Positions 1 through 8,857 of a stretch of 64,000 nt of DNA are shown here, in pieces (position 1 is the first letter of the stretch; every line of letters starts with the position of its first letter). A program made the position numbers and the translations under genes. This DNA comes from Nannocystis pusilla. Lineage in GTDB: Bacteria > Myxococcota_A > Polyangia > Nannocystales > Nannocystaceae. The stretch covers positions 248,001 to 312,000 of the forward strand of contig NZ_JAIRAU010000059.1 of the NCBI RefSeq assembly GCF_020073745.1. The letters are read 5' to 3'. The notes beneath the pieces are model-generated. The model saw nothing but the letters and a program-made list of their open reading frames with translations, had not been told where the DNA came from and searched no databases.

Positions 1-277
1 GAATCGGCCCGGAGGGAGAGCATCGTGACAGGCGGTTGTTCCTGGAGCGCCCGGGGCGGCGGTCTCCCGTGTTGCGACGGCGAGACATCCGGTGCACGCT
101 CGACGTGCTGCAACCCCCGCATGCATGACGCGATGAAGTACCCGGCGCATCTCGGCGCCCGGGGCCCGGCTGTCCGCTGCCGGTACCCGCAGACCCTTCG
201 GGCCGCGCGCCGGTCGCTCTCCGGGCGTCGGTGGCGGCCACGTGTCGGGCCCACGAGGCTCGTCGCACAGGGCCGAC
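1..277. other. No gene recognised at left edge
   Basis: No reading frame here has a recognisable domain or a convincing ribosome binding site. The stretch lies upstream of the ABC exporter and probably holds its promoter, but no clear -35/-10 pair was seen in this GC-rich sequence. Confidence 0.4.
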
Positions 278-2182
278 ATGGCGACTCATCTCCTCACGGC
301 GGCCGGCGGGCCGCATAGCCGCACCCCCCCCGCCTCCGATGTCCGCGCGGCGCGGCGGAGCTGCTCGCCGCTGCTCCGGCTGCTGGGATACGTCGGGCCG
401 CACCGCAATTACGCCGCGTTGACGGTCTGCTTCGGCGTGCTGGGCTTCGCCCTGTCGTTCGTGTACCCGTGGATCATCGGCACGGCCGTCGACGTGATCG
501 TCGCGCCGCCCGACCCGAACTTTCCGCTCGCGGCGCGCGTGGCGGCGCTGCTCCGGCTGACCGAGCTCGCCGCGCTGACCGCCGTCGGTCACGCCCTCGT
601 CGTCTACGGCCGCGGCCACTTCAACATCTGCCTCGGCTACGGGATCGTCGCCGACATCCGCCGCGAGCTGTTCGACCACCTGCAGAAGCTCAGCCTCCTC
701 TTCTTCACCCGCGAGCGCACCGGGGCGATCCTCGCCCGGGTCGTCCACGACGTCCACGAGGCGGCCTCGCTGATCTACATGGGCCTCATCGTCGCCGCCC
801 TCGACGCCGTGCAGCTGGTGATCGCGGTCGCGCTGCTGCTCTCGATCAGCTGGAAGCTGACGCTCGCGTGCCTGGTCCTGTTCCCGTTCTACGGCCTCGT
901 GTTCGCGGTGATGAACCCGCGGGTCCAGCGGGCCAGCGAGCGCATGCAGGGCCAGCTGACCCGGATCTCCGGCAACCTCGTCGAGCAGCTCTCGGGCCAG
1001 GCGCTCGTCAAGACCTACACCGCCGAGCAGCGGGAGGCCGAGCGCTTCGCCGAGGAGGTCGCGCGCCATCACGGGTTCGTGGTCGCGCAGAGCCACGAGG
1101 GTCACCTCGTCGCCTCGTTCGGCGAGGTCCTCGTCCACATCGGCACCACCCTCGTCGTCGGCTACGGCGGCTGGCTCGCGCTCCACGGCGAGATGACCGC
1201 GGGCACGCTGACCCGCTTCCTCGGCTACCTCCTCATCATGTTCGGCCCGGTGCGCCGCTTCGCCGAGCTCAACATCGTCTATCAGACCAGCATCTCGGCG
1301 ATCCGCCGCGTGTTCCGCGTGCTCGAGATCCAGCCGAGCGTCGTCGAGCCGGCCCGGCCGCACGCGGTCGCGCCGCGGCGCGGCCACGTCCGCTTCGAAG
1401 CCGTCAGCTTCCGCTACAGCCAGGACAGCGACGAGACGCGCGTACGCCTCGACGACGACCGCGAGGCCGGCACCACGAGCGCCGCCGCCGACGACGCGCC
1501 GTGCGTGCTCGACCGCGTCACGCTCGAGGCCTGGCCCGGCGAGCTGATCGCCGTCGTCGGCCCGTCCGGCGCCGGCAAGACGACGCTGCTGTCGCTGCTG
1601 CCGCGCCTCTACGACGTCACCTCCGGCGGCCTGCTGATCGACGGGATCGACGTCCGCGACTACTCACTGACCGCGCTGCGCGCCGCGATCGGCATCGTGC
1701 AACAGGAGTCGTTCATCTTCACCGGCACCGTCCGCGAGAACATCGCCTACGGCCGCCCGGGCGCGACCGACGAGGAGGTCGAGGCGGCCGCGCGGGCAGC
1801 CCACGCCCACGAGTTCATCACCGGCTTCAGCCACGGCTACGACACGCGGCTCGGCGAGCGCGGCGTCAACCTCTCGGGCGGCCAGCGCCAGCGGCTCTCG
1901 ATCGCCCGGGCGATCCTCAAGGACCCGCGGATCCTCATCCTCGACGAGGCGACCAGCTCGCTCGACGCCGAGAGCGAGGCGATCGTCCAGCGAGCCCTCG
2001 AGGTCCTCATGCGCTCGCGGACCTGCTTCGTCATCGCCCATCGCCTCAGCACGATCCGCAAGGCCGACCGGATCTTCGTCCTCGACGCCGGCCGCGTCGT
2101 CGAGAGCGGCACGCACCACGAGCTGCTCGCCCGCAACGGCGCCTACACCCGACTCGTCCGCCACCAGGCCGCCGTCGAGTGA
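278..2182 (+). CDS. ABC exporter, fused membrane and ATPase domains
   Basis: This is a half-transporter of the MsbA/MdlB multidrug or lipid exporter type, acting as a homodimer or heterodimer in the inner membrane. About six membrane segments fill residues 40-330. The nucleotide-binding domain follows, with Walker A GPSGAGKTT near residue 427, the signature LSGGQRQRL, Walker B ILILDEATSSLD and an H-loop IAHRLST. A short acidic, low-complexity insert (around residues 390-410) interrupts the start of the ATPase domain. ATG 278 was chosen; the same frame is open to a GTG at 242. At about 634 residues it has the usual length. No partner half-transporter is adjacent, so the substrate is unknown. 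Confidence 0.9.
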   Translation: MATHLLTAAGGPHSRTPPASDVRAARRSCSPLLRLLGYVGPHRNYAALTVCFGVLGFALSFVYPWIIGTAVDVIVAPPDPNFPLAARVAALLRLTELAALTAVGHALVVYGRGHFNICLGYGIVADIRRELFDHLQKLSLLFFTRERTGAILARVVHDVHEAASLIYMGLIVAALDAVQLVIAVALLLSISWKLTLACLVLFPFYGLVFAVMNPRVQRASERMQGQLTRISGNLVEQLSGQALVKTYTAEQREAERFAEEVARHHGFVVAQSHEGHLVASFGEVLVHIGTTLVVGYGGWLALHGEMTAGTLTRFLGYLLIMFGPVRRFAELNIVYQTSISAIRRVFRVLEIQPSVVEPARPHAVAPRRGHVRFEAVSFRYSQDSDETRVRLDDDREAGTTSAAADDAPCVLDRVTLEAWPGELIAVVGPSGAGKTTLLSLLPRLYDVTSGGLLIDGIDVRDYSLTALRAAIGIVQQESFIFTGTVRENIAYGRPGATDEEVEAAARAAHAHEFITGFSHGYDTRLGERGVNLSGGQRQRLSIARAILKDPRILILDEATSSLDAESEAIVQRALEVLMRSRTCFVIAHRLSTIRKADRIFVLDAGRVVESGTHHELLARNGAYTRLVRHQAAVE

Positions 2183-2204
2183 TGCGAAATGCCCGCGCTC
2201 GGCT

Positions 2205-2890
2205 TCATGCAACGGCTGCGGCGAAGGCCGTGAACAAGTCGCCGGGTAGCGGGTAGTGCAGGCGCCACGTGACGGCCATCGGCGTCTCGGACTCGTGGCT
2301 CGCCCAATAGACACCTGTCTGCCAGGGACTGACTTTGGCCGCGGCGCCGATCCCGAAGGCCGCGAGGAGCTCGATGCGTGTGTATCGGGCATGGACCTGG
2401 AGCGGGACGTCCGGGTGCGTATCGTGGCGGTGGTGCAGGTGCTCGACGCGATCGGCGAGCACCGCGAGCAGCTCGCGCAGTTCGGCCAGGACCTGCGGGT
2501 GTTGCCATAGAAGGCGACATGCCTCCGCGAGTGTCGTGGATCTGTCGATGACCTGATCGGTCATGGCCGCGTCGAGCATTCGCAATTGTCGGCGCTCTCG
2601 CTCGGTCGTCCCTCCGAGCTGCGGCGGATCAGGACAATCTCGGCGGCGATCGGATCGAGCTCCATGTGGCAGCCGGCGGGGAGGAACGGGAAGCCGCGCT
2701 CGATCTGCTGCACGAGGTCGCGGCGGGTACCGCCCAGGAGGGCCTGGAAGCGGCGATCGAAGCGGAACTCGGCGCGGTGGCGGCCGACGAAGTCCAGGAC
2801 GGTACAGGCCTCCTTGCCGTAGCTGCGCCGCAGACCGCGGCCGAGTTGTTGCAGGAAGGGCGTCGGGCTGTCCGTCGGACGGAGGAAGAG
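2205..2890 (-). pseudogene. Remnant of SF2 helicase with DUF3427 C-terminus
   Basis: Two different minus-strand frames carry successive parts of one protein family. The first (about 2890 down to 2600) reads FLQQLGRGLRR, TVLDFVGRHRAEFRFDRRF and FPFLPAGCHMELD, which matches the end of the helicase core and the start of the DUF3427 region of DEAD/DEAH helicases. The second frame (about 2580 down to 2205) reads HARYTRIELLAAFGIG and a plausible DUF3427 end. The switch of frame, the missing segment between the parts and the absence of an N-terminal motor domain indicate a decayed fragment. The family call rests on remembered motif similarity. Confidence 0.65.
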
Positions 2891-3052
2891 GTGTTCGCCA
2901 CGCTCGTCCGCGCCGGCAAGGCGCCGGTCGAGTTCGTGCGCTACCCCGGAGGTGACCACCATCTCGCGGAGCAGGGCTCGCCGTCCCACCGCACCGACTA
3001 CGTCCGACGTATCGTCGAATGGGTCGAGCGGTGGACGGCCCGCGATTCATAG
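2879..3052 (+). pseudogene. Remnant of S9 prolyl oligopeptidase-like C-terminus
   Basis: The plus frame ending at 3052 reads EEEVFATLVRAGKAPVEFV, then RYPGGDHHL and a helix ending WVERW. This is the usual end of S9 acylaminoacyl-peptidase-type enzymes, including the Asp-His region of the catalytic triad (GGDHH). Upstream of about 2879 the frame stops resembling the family and instead runs antisense to the helicase remnant. Two unrelated gene ends therefore abut here, which suggests an old rearrangement. Confidence 0.55.
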
Positions 3053-3571
3053 CGCGCCGGCGGCACGCGGTGATCAGAGCCGTGTCAGCGCGCCAATGCG
3101 TGCTCGAGCTCGCCGCGCGCCGCGACCTCAGCGTGGCCTTGAGCAGCGGCTGACCGAGGCTGCGTGCAAGTTCTCGTGCGCGAGCGCCCGGCGGCGTTCG
3201 GCCGCGAGTTCGGAGTGGCCGAGGGCCTCGGCGAGCGAGGCGAGCAGGTCCCTGCCGGCGACCTCACGCGCCCGCGTGAACGCGGCGCTCGGCCTGGCCC
3301 AGACGATTTCCCGCCGTGCGTCGGCGCCATCACGCTCGGGATGGTCGGGCGACCGTGAGCCCGGATCATCGGGCCCGCGCCCTGGGGATTGCCCTCGCGT
3401 GGCCACTCTTGAGGAAATTTTGCCGTTATCTCCCCTTGTTGGCGGTGGGATCTGACTCATCATCAATTCACCGATAAGGCGAGCACTGCGCGCGCCAGGT
3501 GCTCGACGAATTGGCGGCGGTGCCCGCAACCCGCGTCTCGAGGTCTCGACAGGACCAGACTGGAGCATCCC
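3053..3571. other. Gene-poor stretch after the remnants
   Basis: No convincing gene. A minus-strand frame between about 3350 and 3150 has helical, Ala/Glu-rich coding character but no motif that could be named with confidence. Around 3405-3485 the DNA is noticeably richer in A and T than its surroundings, so a promoter for the small membrane protein at 3572 may lie there. Confidence 0.35.
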
Positions 3572-3970
3572 ATGAGATTCGTCCCCCCTCGTGTGCACGG
3601 CGTCCTCGACTATCTGTTCGCCGGGCTCTTCATCGTCGCGCCGTTCTGGTTCGGCTTCGTCAGCCGCGTGGCGCAGCTCAGCTCGTTCGCGTTCGGCGGC
3701 GCGATCCTGTTGCTCTCCCTCCTGACCCGTTATCCCCTCGGGGTGTTGCGCGTGATCCCGTTCCCCGTCCACGGCGGAATCGAGCTCGTGTCCTCTGTGG
3801 CGTTGATCGCGCTGCCCTGGCTCGGCCGCTTCGGGGACACCCCCGTGGCCCGCAACTTCTTCGTGGCCACCGGCGTCATCCTCTTCGGCCTGTGGCTGAC
3901 GACCGACTACAAGGCAGCGGAGCAGGACCAGGCCGGTGCATGGCGACGAGGCCTCCACGGCCGGGCCTGA
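3572..3970 (+). CDS. Small four-helix membrane protein (SPW-repeat-like)
   Basis: A 132-residue, strongly hydrophobic protein with four predicted membrane segments. The opening motif VHGVLDYLFAGLFIVAPFWF and a second VHGGIELVSS resemble the repeat pattern of SPW-repeat membrane proteins. The ATG is preceded by TGGAG at a suitable distance. The function of these proteins is not established. The C-terminal 20 residues are polar and probably cytoplasmic. Confidence 0.7.
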   Translation: MRFVPPRVHGVLDYLFAGLFIVAPFWFGFVSRVAQLSSFAFGGAILLLSLLTRYPLGVLRVIPFPVHGGIELVSSVALIALPWLGRFGDTPVARNFFVATGVILFGLWLTTDYKAAEQDQAGAWRRGLHGRA

Positions 3971-4083
3971 CGACGACTCGCGGCGCGACGTCTCGATCGA
4001 TATCGATCGAGGTCCGAGGATCGTCGCGAGGATCGCCGGACGACCCGCTGCAGGCGGGTTTACTGCTGTTCGGGTTCCGAGAG

Positions 4084-4266
4084 CTACCACTGGTCGTCTT
4101 GATCGGGGTTGCGCCGCTCTCGCATTCGCTCGTCCTCTTGCTCGTCGCGCTCGTCATACTCGTCTTGATAGCGTCTGTTCCTCCTGTGCTCGCGCTCGCG
4201 TTCCTCGGCGCTCCGGCTCGGACGCTGGTGCTCACCTCGATCTTTAGGGCCGTCGGGCTCCGGCAT
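4084..4266 (-). CDS. Small highly charged protein, 60 residues
   Basis: This short frame starts at ATG 4266 immediately after an unusually strong purine-rich ribosome binding site (GAGGAGGAGGAG, about 5 nt away), which is the main reason to call it. The product is almost entirely Arg, Glu, Asp and Gln (for example AEEREREHRRNRRYQDEYDE) and has no hydrophobic core, so it is likely disordered or a single charged helix. No family was recognised. It stands alone between the membrane protein (opposite strand) and the ferritin-like lipoprotein. Confidence 0.55.
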   Translation of the reverse strand: MPEPDGPKDRGEHQRPSRSAEEREREHRRNRRYQDEYDERDEQEDERMRERRNPDQDDQW

Positions 4267-4612
4267 TGCTCCTCCTCCTCGAGCCCCCATCATGAGAGCG
4301 AGCGGCATGTGCCGACAAGCACAGCAACGTATCAAATTAGCGTCATGGGTGATTCCGGGGCGGAGCACAGACCACCGCAGGCAGGCACCTGGGAAAGGCC
4401 CTGTACCACGACCTGGCGTAGGAGGTCGGCGACGACGACGGCGCTCGGAAATCCTGTGAATCGGGCGAGACGCCGAGGCGGTGAGGTCATCGCGGAGTGC
4501 GCGGGCTCGCGAGCCGCACCGGCGGACTGCGTGAGGCGTCCCGTGCAAACCGGCGCGCGCCGACGCGAGCGGTGTGGTGAATCGATGGCGGACCCGCGGT
4601 GACGTGATTCGT
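4267..4612. other. Intergenic, probable promoter of small charged protein
   Basis: No gene seen. An A/T-rich patch near 4325-4345 lies 60-80 nt upstream of the small minus-strand gene and could hold its promoter, but no good -35/-10 pair can be named. Confidence 0.3.
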
Positions 4613-6154
4613 TCAGGCGGCGCACAGCTTGGCGGCGGCGGGGCGGACCAGGCCGTCGAGCCCGCGGCGCCACACGGCGGCGCGCAGCGGGTCGTCGACG
4701 ACGCCGTGGCCGCGCAGCTCCGGGTCACCGGGCCGATCGGACATGTCCCGAACGGCAGCCTCGGCGCCGGCCAGGGCCGCGGCGAAGGCGGCCTCCGCTC
4801 GCCGGCGATCGGCGCCGGCCTCGCCGAGGGCCCACTGGACGAAGCGCCAGCCCAGCTCGGCGTGGCGCTGCTCGTCGGCGGCGATCCGCGCCAGGAGACG
4901 CGCCAGGGCCGGGTCCTCGGCCTGCGCGGCGGCCTCGCGCAGCTCCAGACCGGCGAGCGTCTCGGCGACGCAGGCCTCGGCGATCACGGCGGCCACGATG
5001 GCGTCGACGTCGCCGGCGATCGCCGGGGCGCCGATCGGCAGGGTGCCCGGGCCGACACCTGTCCCTTCATACAGGCTGGCGAGGGCGAAGGCGATCCGCG
5101 CGTGCTCGACCTCGTCGGCGAGCGCCCGCTGGGCGTCGCTCACCAGGGCAGGCGGGGCGCCGACGGCCAGCAGCTGCAGGACGAAGCCGGCGAACGAGGC
5201 CACGGAGGCGTGCTCGGCCAGGGCGATCGCGGTCCAGTGGGCGCGCAGGCGGGCTCGCAGCGCGGGCGCGGCGGCAGGCGCGGCGACGAGGGCGCGCCAG
5301 TCGTCGCGCGCGACCGCGGGCGCGGTGACCGGGGCTGCGTCGACGATGAAGGGGCGGCCGCACGCCCAGGTGTTGCAGGTGAACTTGCCCTCTTCGATGA
5401 CGCACATGTCGCCGTTGCAGTCGGTCTCGCTGTCGCACCCGTCCATCGGCGAGGTGCAGAGGGCCTCGATCAAGCCGTCGGAGCACACGGCACCGGCGAC
5501 GCCGCACATCTCGCCCGGGCAGTCGCTGTCGACCGTGCACCCCGCGGGGATGCAGCGGGCCGTGTTGCCGAGCTCCGGGCCGGCGCAGCGGCAGATCTGT
5601 CCTTCGGGGCAGTCGGCGTCGGTGCTGCAGCCGTACTCGCACGTGCACAGCACGTCGCTGCCGCCGCCGCCGGTGTCGGTGTCGGTCGCGGCCACGCCGC
5701 CGAATTCGATGATCCGCTGGCACGAGCCGAACGGCTTCTCGGTGCAGTCGTCGCTGCTGAGGCACCCGTCCGGCGAGGCGTCGGCCGGGCAGTTCGAGGG
5801 CACGGCCGGGACCAGGCACTCGCGCTTCTCGACCCGGTGGATGACGCCGTCGTCGCAGCGCACGAGGCCCGAGGGCACGGGCGGGTCGACGTGACCCTGC
5901 ATCAATTCGGCGAGCTCGCCGGCGCACGCGGCGGGATCGCCGGTCGTCGGTGCGGTGCTGCTCGTCGGTGCGGTGCCGTTCGTGGTCGCGGTCGTGCCGC
6001 TCGTGGTCGCGGTCGTGCCGCTCGTGCTCGCGCTCGTGTCGGTGGTGGGCTCGCCGGTCGAGTCGGTCTCGCCCTTGCTCGGTCCGCAGGCGGCGATCCA
6101 TCCGAGGGCGGCGAACAGGGGCGCGAGGTCGAGGCGCGAGCGCAGAGAGAGCAT
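4613..6154 (-). CDS. Lipoprotein with Cys-rich repeats and ferritin-like domain
   Basis: A 513-residue predicted lipoprotein. The signal peptide ends in a lipobox LGWIAAC near residue 23, followed by a Thr/Ser-rich spacer (about residues 25-65), a Cys-rich region with repeated patterns such as CSTDADCPEGQICRC, and a C-terminal four-helix ferritin-like domain (about residues 330-490). The helices carry the expected metal ligands: EHASVAS, DEVEHARIAFA, AEACVAETLAGLE and ADEQRHAELGW. It may bind a di-iron or other metal centre outside the cytoplasm. ATG 6154 gives the signal peptide directly; the frame is open further upstream. Two dispersed palindromes lie in the coding region. Confidence 0.85.
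   Translation of the reverse strand: MLSLRSRLDLAPLFAALGWIAACGPSKGETDSTGEPTTDTSASTSGTTATTSGTTATTNGTAPTSSTAPTTGDPAACAGELAELMQGHVDPPVPSGLVRCDDGVIHRVEKRECLVPAVPSNCPADASPDGCLSSDDCTEKPFGSCQRIIEFGGVAATDTDTGGGGSDVLCTCEYGCSTDADCPEGQICRCAGPELGNTARCIPAGCTVDSDCPGEMCGVAGAVCSDGLIEALCTSPMDGCDSETDCNGDMCVIEEGKFTCNTWACGRPFIVDAAPVTAPAVARDDWRALVAAPAAAPALRARLRAHWTAIALAEHASVASFAGFVLQLLAVGAPPALVSDAQRALADEVEHARIAFALASLYEGTGVGPGTLPIGAPAIAGDVDAIVAAVIAEACVAETLAGLELREAAAQAEDPALARLLARIAADEQRHAELGWRFVQWALGEAGADRRRAEAAFAAALAGAEAAVRDMSDRPGDPELRGHGVVDDPLRAAVWRRGLDGLVRPAAAKLCAA
4735..4755. repeat. Dispersed palindrome, in frame in ferritin lipoprotein
   Basis: Core GGACATGTCC (4739-4748). It encodes RDMSDRPGD near the C-terminus, after the last ferritin helix. 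Confidence 0.6.
5058..5075. repeat. Dispersed palindrome, weaker copy
   Basis: CCTGT and ACAGG arms around CCCTTCAT. It encodes LYEGTG in a loop between ferritin helices. Confidence 0.45.
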
Positions 6155-6209
6155 GCTCCCAGGACAGCGGGCCACGTCGCGCCCGTCAAGCCCGCGCAGG
6201 TGCGTTAGC

Positions 6210-8765
6210 ATGCGCGGCGTGGGCGAGCTGTGGCGAGCGCTGGCGGCCTGGCGATCGATCGTCGGGGACGCGCACGTGCTGGCCGACCCGGCGGCCCGTC
6301 GCGCCGCCGCGCGCGCGACGTTCTCGACCACGCACGCGCCCTCGTGCATCGTCCGGCCTGGGACGCTCGCGGAGCTGCAGGCGTGCGTGCGCGCGGCGGC
6401 GGCGGCGGGCGTGCCGGTGTATCCGAGCAGCCGCGGGCGCAACCTCGGCTACGGATCGCGCGTGCCGACCCGCGACGGCGCGGCGATCCTCGACCTCGCC
6501 CGCCTCGACGCGATCGCCGCTCTCGACCTCGATCTCGGGACGGTCTCGATCGAGCCGGGGGTCACGTTCGCGGCGCTGGGCGAGCGCCTGCGCGGATCCG
6601 GCTTCACGATCGCGCGCACCGGCGCCCCGCCCGACGCGAGCGTGCTCGCCAACGGCCTCGAGCGCGGGATCGGCCGCGGACGCCACGGCACCCGCGCGGA
6701 TCGCCTGTGCGGGCTCCACGTCGTCCTCGCCGACGGCTCGCTGCTGCGCACCGGCTTCGACCGCGAGCCGGCGGCCCGCTGCCGCGGCCTGTCGCGGTTC
6801 GGGCTCGGACCTGGCCTCGACGGCATGTTCTTTCAGTCACGCCTCGGCGTGGTCGCGCGCGCGACGCTGTGGCTGACCCCGCGGCCGGCGTGGTCGCAGG
6901 CGCTGCGCTTCACCCTCGATCGCCGCGAGCGGCTGGCCGCCGTGATCGACGCCCTGCGCCCGCTCAAGCTGGCCGACGCGCTGCCGCACACGATCTCGCT
7001 GTACAACGACCGCCGCCTGCTGACGCTGGCCGGGCGGCGGCCCGACTGTCCCGAAGGCCAGGCGCTGAGCCAGGCCGCGGTCGACCGCCACAACCCGGCC
7101 GGCCCGCGCGCGCGCTGGCTCGGGCAGCTCGTGATCGACGGGCCCGACGCGGCGGTCGGGGCGGCGACGCTGGCGCTGGTGGAGGCATGTCTGAAGGGAC
7201 ATGTCGACGGGCTGTCCGCCCGCAGCCGCGGCGAACCCGAGGCGCTGGCCGGCGCCGGCGCGCTGGCGCGGCTGTACTGGGCGCGCGGCGAGCCGCCGGC
7301 GCTGCCGGACCCGCTGGCCGACGAGTGCGGGCTGTTGTGGTGCGCGCCGGTGGTCCCGGCCCGCGGAGCCGAGCTGGCGGCGACGATCGCCTGGCTCGAA
7401 GACCAGGTGCTCGCGCACGGCTTCGATCCGGCCGTCAGCGTGCAGTGGGCCGAGCCGCGGGTGATCCACGTGGTGCTGGCGCTGCTGTTCGACCGCCGGC
7501 GCGCCGGCGAGGACGCGCGCGCGCTCGCCTGCCACGACGCGGTGCTGCGCGGGCTGGCGGCCCGCGGCCTGCTGCCGTACCGCCTCGGCCTGCCGTCGAT
7601 GCACCTGTCCCGCGGGACCGATCCGGTGTACGCCGCGACCCTGGCCAAGATCCGGCGCGCGCTCGACCCGGCCGACATCCTCGCCCCCGGGCGTTACGAC
7701 GGGGCGGAGCCGGGAGAGATGTCCGAAGGGACAGGCGGTGAATTCGTCGCTGCCGCGATCTCGATCGCGGGCGACGAACTCAAGGAGATGGCCGAAGGGG
7801 CAGGCGATGCATTGGCCGCCGACGCGATCTCGCGGGCGGCCGCGGCCAGCGGAGATCTCCGGGCGGGATTCCTCTCGGGGGCCGCGGGAGACGTGCCGGC
7901 GAATGTCGTGACCCCGGCCGGACCCGCACGTCGCTGGCAGTTCGGCCGCGTCGAGTTGACATCCGCGGAGATCGAGCTGCGCGGGCGGCTCGGCGAGTCG
8001 CTCGTGAGCGTCGTGGCGAGCATGCCGGCGCCGCTGCGCGCGGGGGCGACGGCGTTCCTCGACGCCGAGGCGCGCGGGCGCGGGCCCGCGGCGGTCCTGC
8101 GCAAGTTCCCGCCGCCGTTGTGGTCGTACCTCCTTCTGTTCGGCGAGGCGCTCGGGGCCGAGCTGGCCGCCGAGGCCGGGCTCGGGCAGTCGCTGGCGCT
8201 GCTGCTGCACCTGCTCGACGATCACCTGTGCGACGGCCAGCTCCGCTGCGAGCCGGCGCTGCTGCAGCTGCGCACGCGCGCCTGGTCGCGCTTCGAGGGA
8301 TCGATCGCCCGCCTGGCCGCGGGCCTCGCCGGCGCCGAGGCGTTCGCGTCGCTGCAGATCGATCGCCACTTCGCCGCGGTCGATCGCGCGCGCGGTGCCA
8401 TCGAGCTCGAAGCCGCGCTGGTCGGCGCGCGCGGCGAGATGGCGACGTGGCTGATCGTGCCGGGCCTCTGTGCCTGGCGCGCGGGCGGGCTCGCGGCGCG
8501 GGACGTCCTCGTCGGCGCGCTCGAGCGATTGTTCGTCGCCTGGCGGATCGTCGACGACCTCGACGACGTCGCCGACGACGCCCGACGCGGCGCGGTGAAC
8601 CTCGTCCTCGCCGGCTCGAACGGTGATCGCGCCGCCGCCGACACCCTGGCCGCGCGGGCCCGCCACGAGCTCGCCTGCGCCGCTGCAGAGGCAGACGCTC
8701 ACGGGTGGTCGCGGCTCGGCGCGCAGTTCCTCGCGCTCGCGCGACCGCTCGTCGCGGCGACGTAG
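6210..8765 (+). CDS. FAD-linked oxidase fused to isoprenyl-synthase-like domain
   Basis: An 851-residue two-part protein. The N-terminal ~500 residues are an FAD-linked oxidase of the vanillyl-alcohol-oxidase/p-cresol-methylhydroxylase type: the FAD-binding half contains SSRGRNLGYGSR, a VSIEPGVTF strand and a GFTIARTGAPPDASVLANGLERG-type region, and the substrate half ends LDPADILAPGRYD. A low-complexity linker (about 505-590) holds two palindromic elements. The C-terminal ~250 residues look like a class I trans-isoprenyl synthase fold, with LLDDHLCDGQ near residue 669 and WRIVDDLDDVADD near 780 as Asp-rich metal sites. ATG 6210 was chosen because it directly precedes the oxidase domain and has GCGCAGG upstream. 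The substrate is unknown. Confidence 0.8.
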   Translation: MRGVGELWRALAAWRSIVGDAHVLADPAARRAAARATFSTTHAPSCIVRPGTLAELQACVRAAAAAGVPVYPSSRGRNLGYGSRVPTRDGAAILDLARLDAIAALDLDLGTVSIEPGVTFAALGERLRGSGFTIARTGAPPDASVLANGLERGIGRGRHGTRADRLCGLHVVLADGSLLRTGFDREPAARCRGLSRFGLGPGLDGMFFQSRLGVVARATLWLTPRPAWSQALRFTLDRRERLAAVIDALRPLKLADALPHTISLYNDRRLLTLAGRRPDCPEGQALSQAAVDRHNPAGPRARWLGQLVIDGPDAAVGAATLALVEACLKGHVDGLSARSRGEPEALAGAGALARLYWARGEPPALPDPLADECGLLWCAPVVPARGAELAATIAWLEDQVLAHGFDPAVSVQWAEPRVIHVVLALLFDRRRAGEDARALACHDAVLRGLAARGLLPYRLGLPSMHLSRGTDPVYAATLAKIRRALDPADILAPGRYDGAEPGEMSEGTGGEFVAAAISIAGDELKEMAEGAGDALAADAISRAAAASGDLRAGFLSGAAGDVPANVVTPAGPARRWQFGRVELTSAEIELRGRLGESLVSVVASMPAPLRAGATAFLDAEARGRGPAAVLRKFPPPLWSYLLLFGEALGAELAAEAGLGQSLALLLHLLDDHLCDGQLRCEPALLQLRTRAWSRFEGSIARLAAGLAGAEAFASLQIDRHFAAVDRARGAIELEAALVGARGEMATWLIVPGLCAWRAGGLAARDVLVGALERLFVAWRIVDDLDDVADDARRGAVNLVLAGSNGDRAAADTLAARARHELACAAAEADAHGWSRLGAQFLALARPLVAAT
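7186..7203. repeat. Dispersed palindrome, in frame in FAD oxidase
   Basis: CATGTC and GACATG arms around TGAAGG. It encodes CLKGHVDG at a surface-type loop. Confidence 0.7.
7719..7735. repeat. Dispersed palindrome, in frame in oxidase linker
   Basis: ATGTCCGAAGGGACAGG, close to the family consensus. It encodes MSEGTG in the linker between the two domains. Confidence 0.8.
7788..7804. repeat. Dispersed palindrome, second linker copy
   Basis: ATGGCCGAAGGGGCAGG, with paired changes in the arms relative to the copy 69 nt upstream. It encodes MAEGAG. Confidence 0.7.
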
Positions 8766-8784
8766 GCGCGTTGTCGTGCAATCA

Positions 8785-8802
8785 CATGTCCTTGCGGGCA
8801 TG
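8785..8802. repeat. Dispersed palindrome, intergenic
   Basis: CATGTCCTTGCGGGCATG between the oxidase gene and the crystallin-repeat gene, 56 nt before the latter's start. Confidence 0.7.
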
Positions 8803-8857
8803 TTGCGAATCGGCCGGCTTTGCTACGGTCGGGCCTCGTTTCGGGCAGGGGGTAGCC

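Noticed and set aside
1..318. Short Cys-containing frame at the left edge
   Set aside because: No ribosome site, no family and a composition typical of chance frames at this GC.
3128..4090. Minus-strand hydrolase gene
   Set aside because: Only about 65 residues near its end look protein-like; the rest is antisense to the SPW-like gene and no catalytic motif is present.
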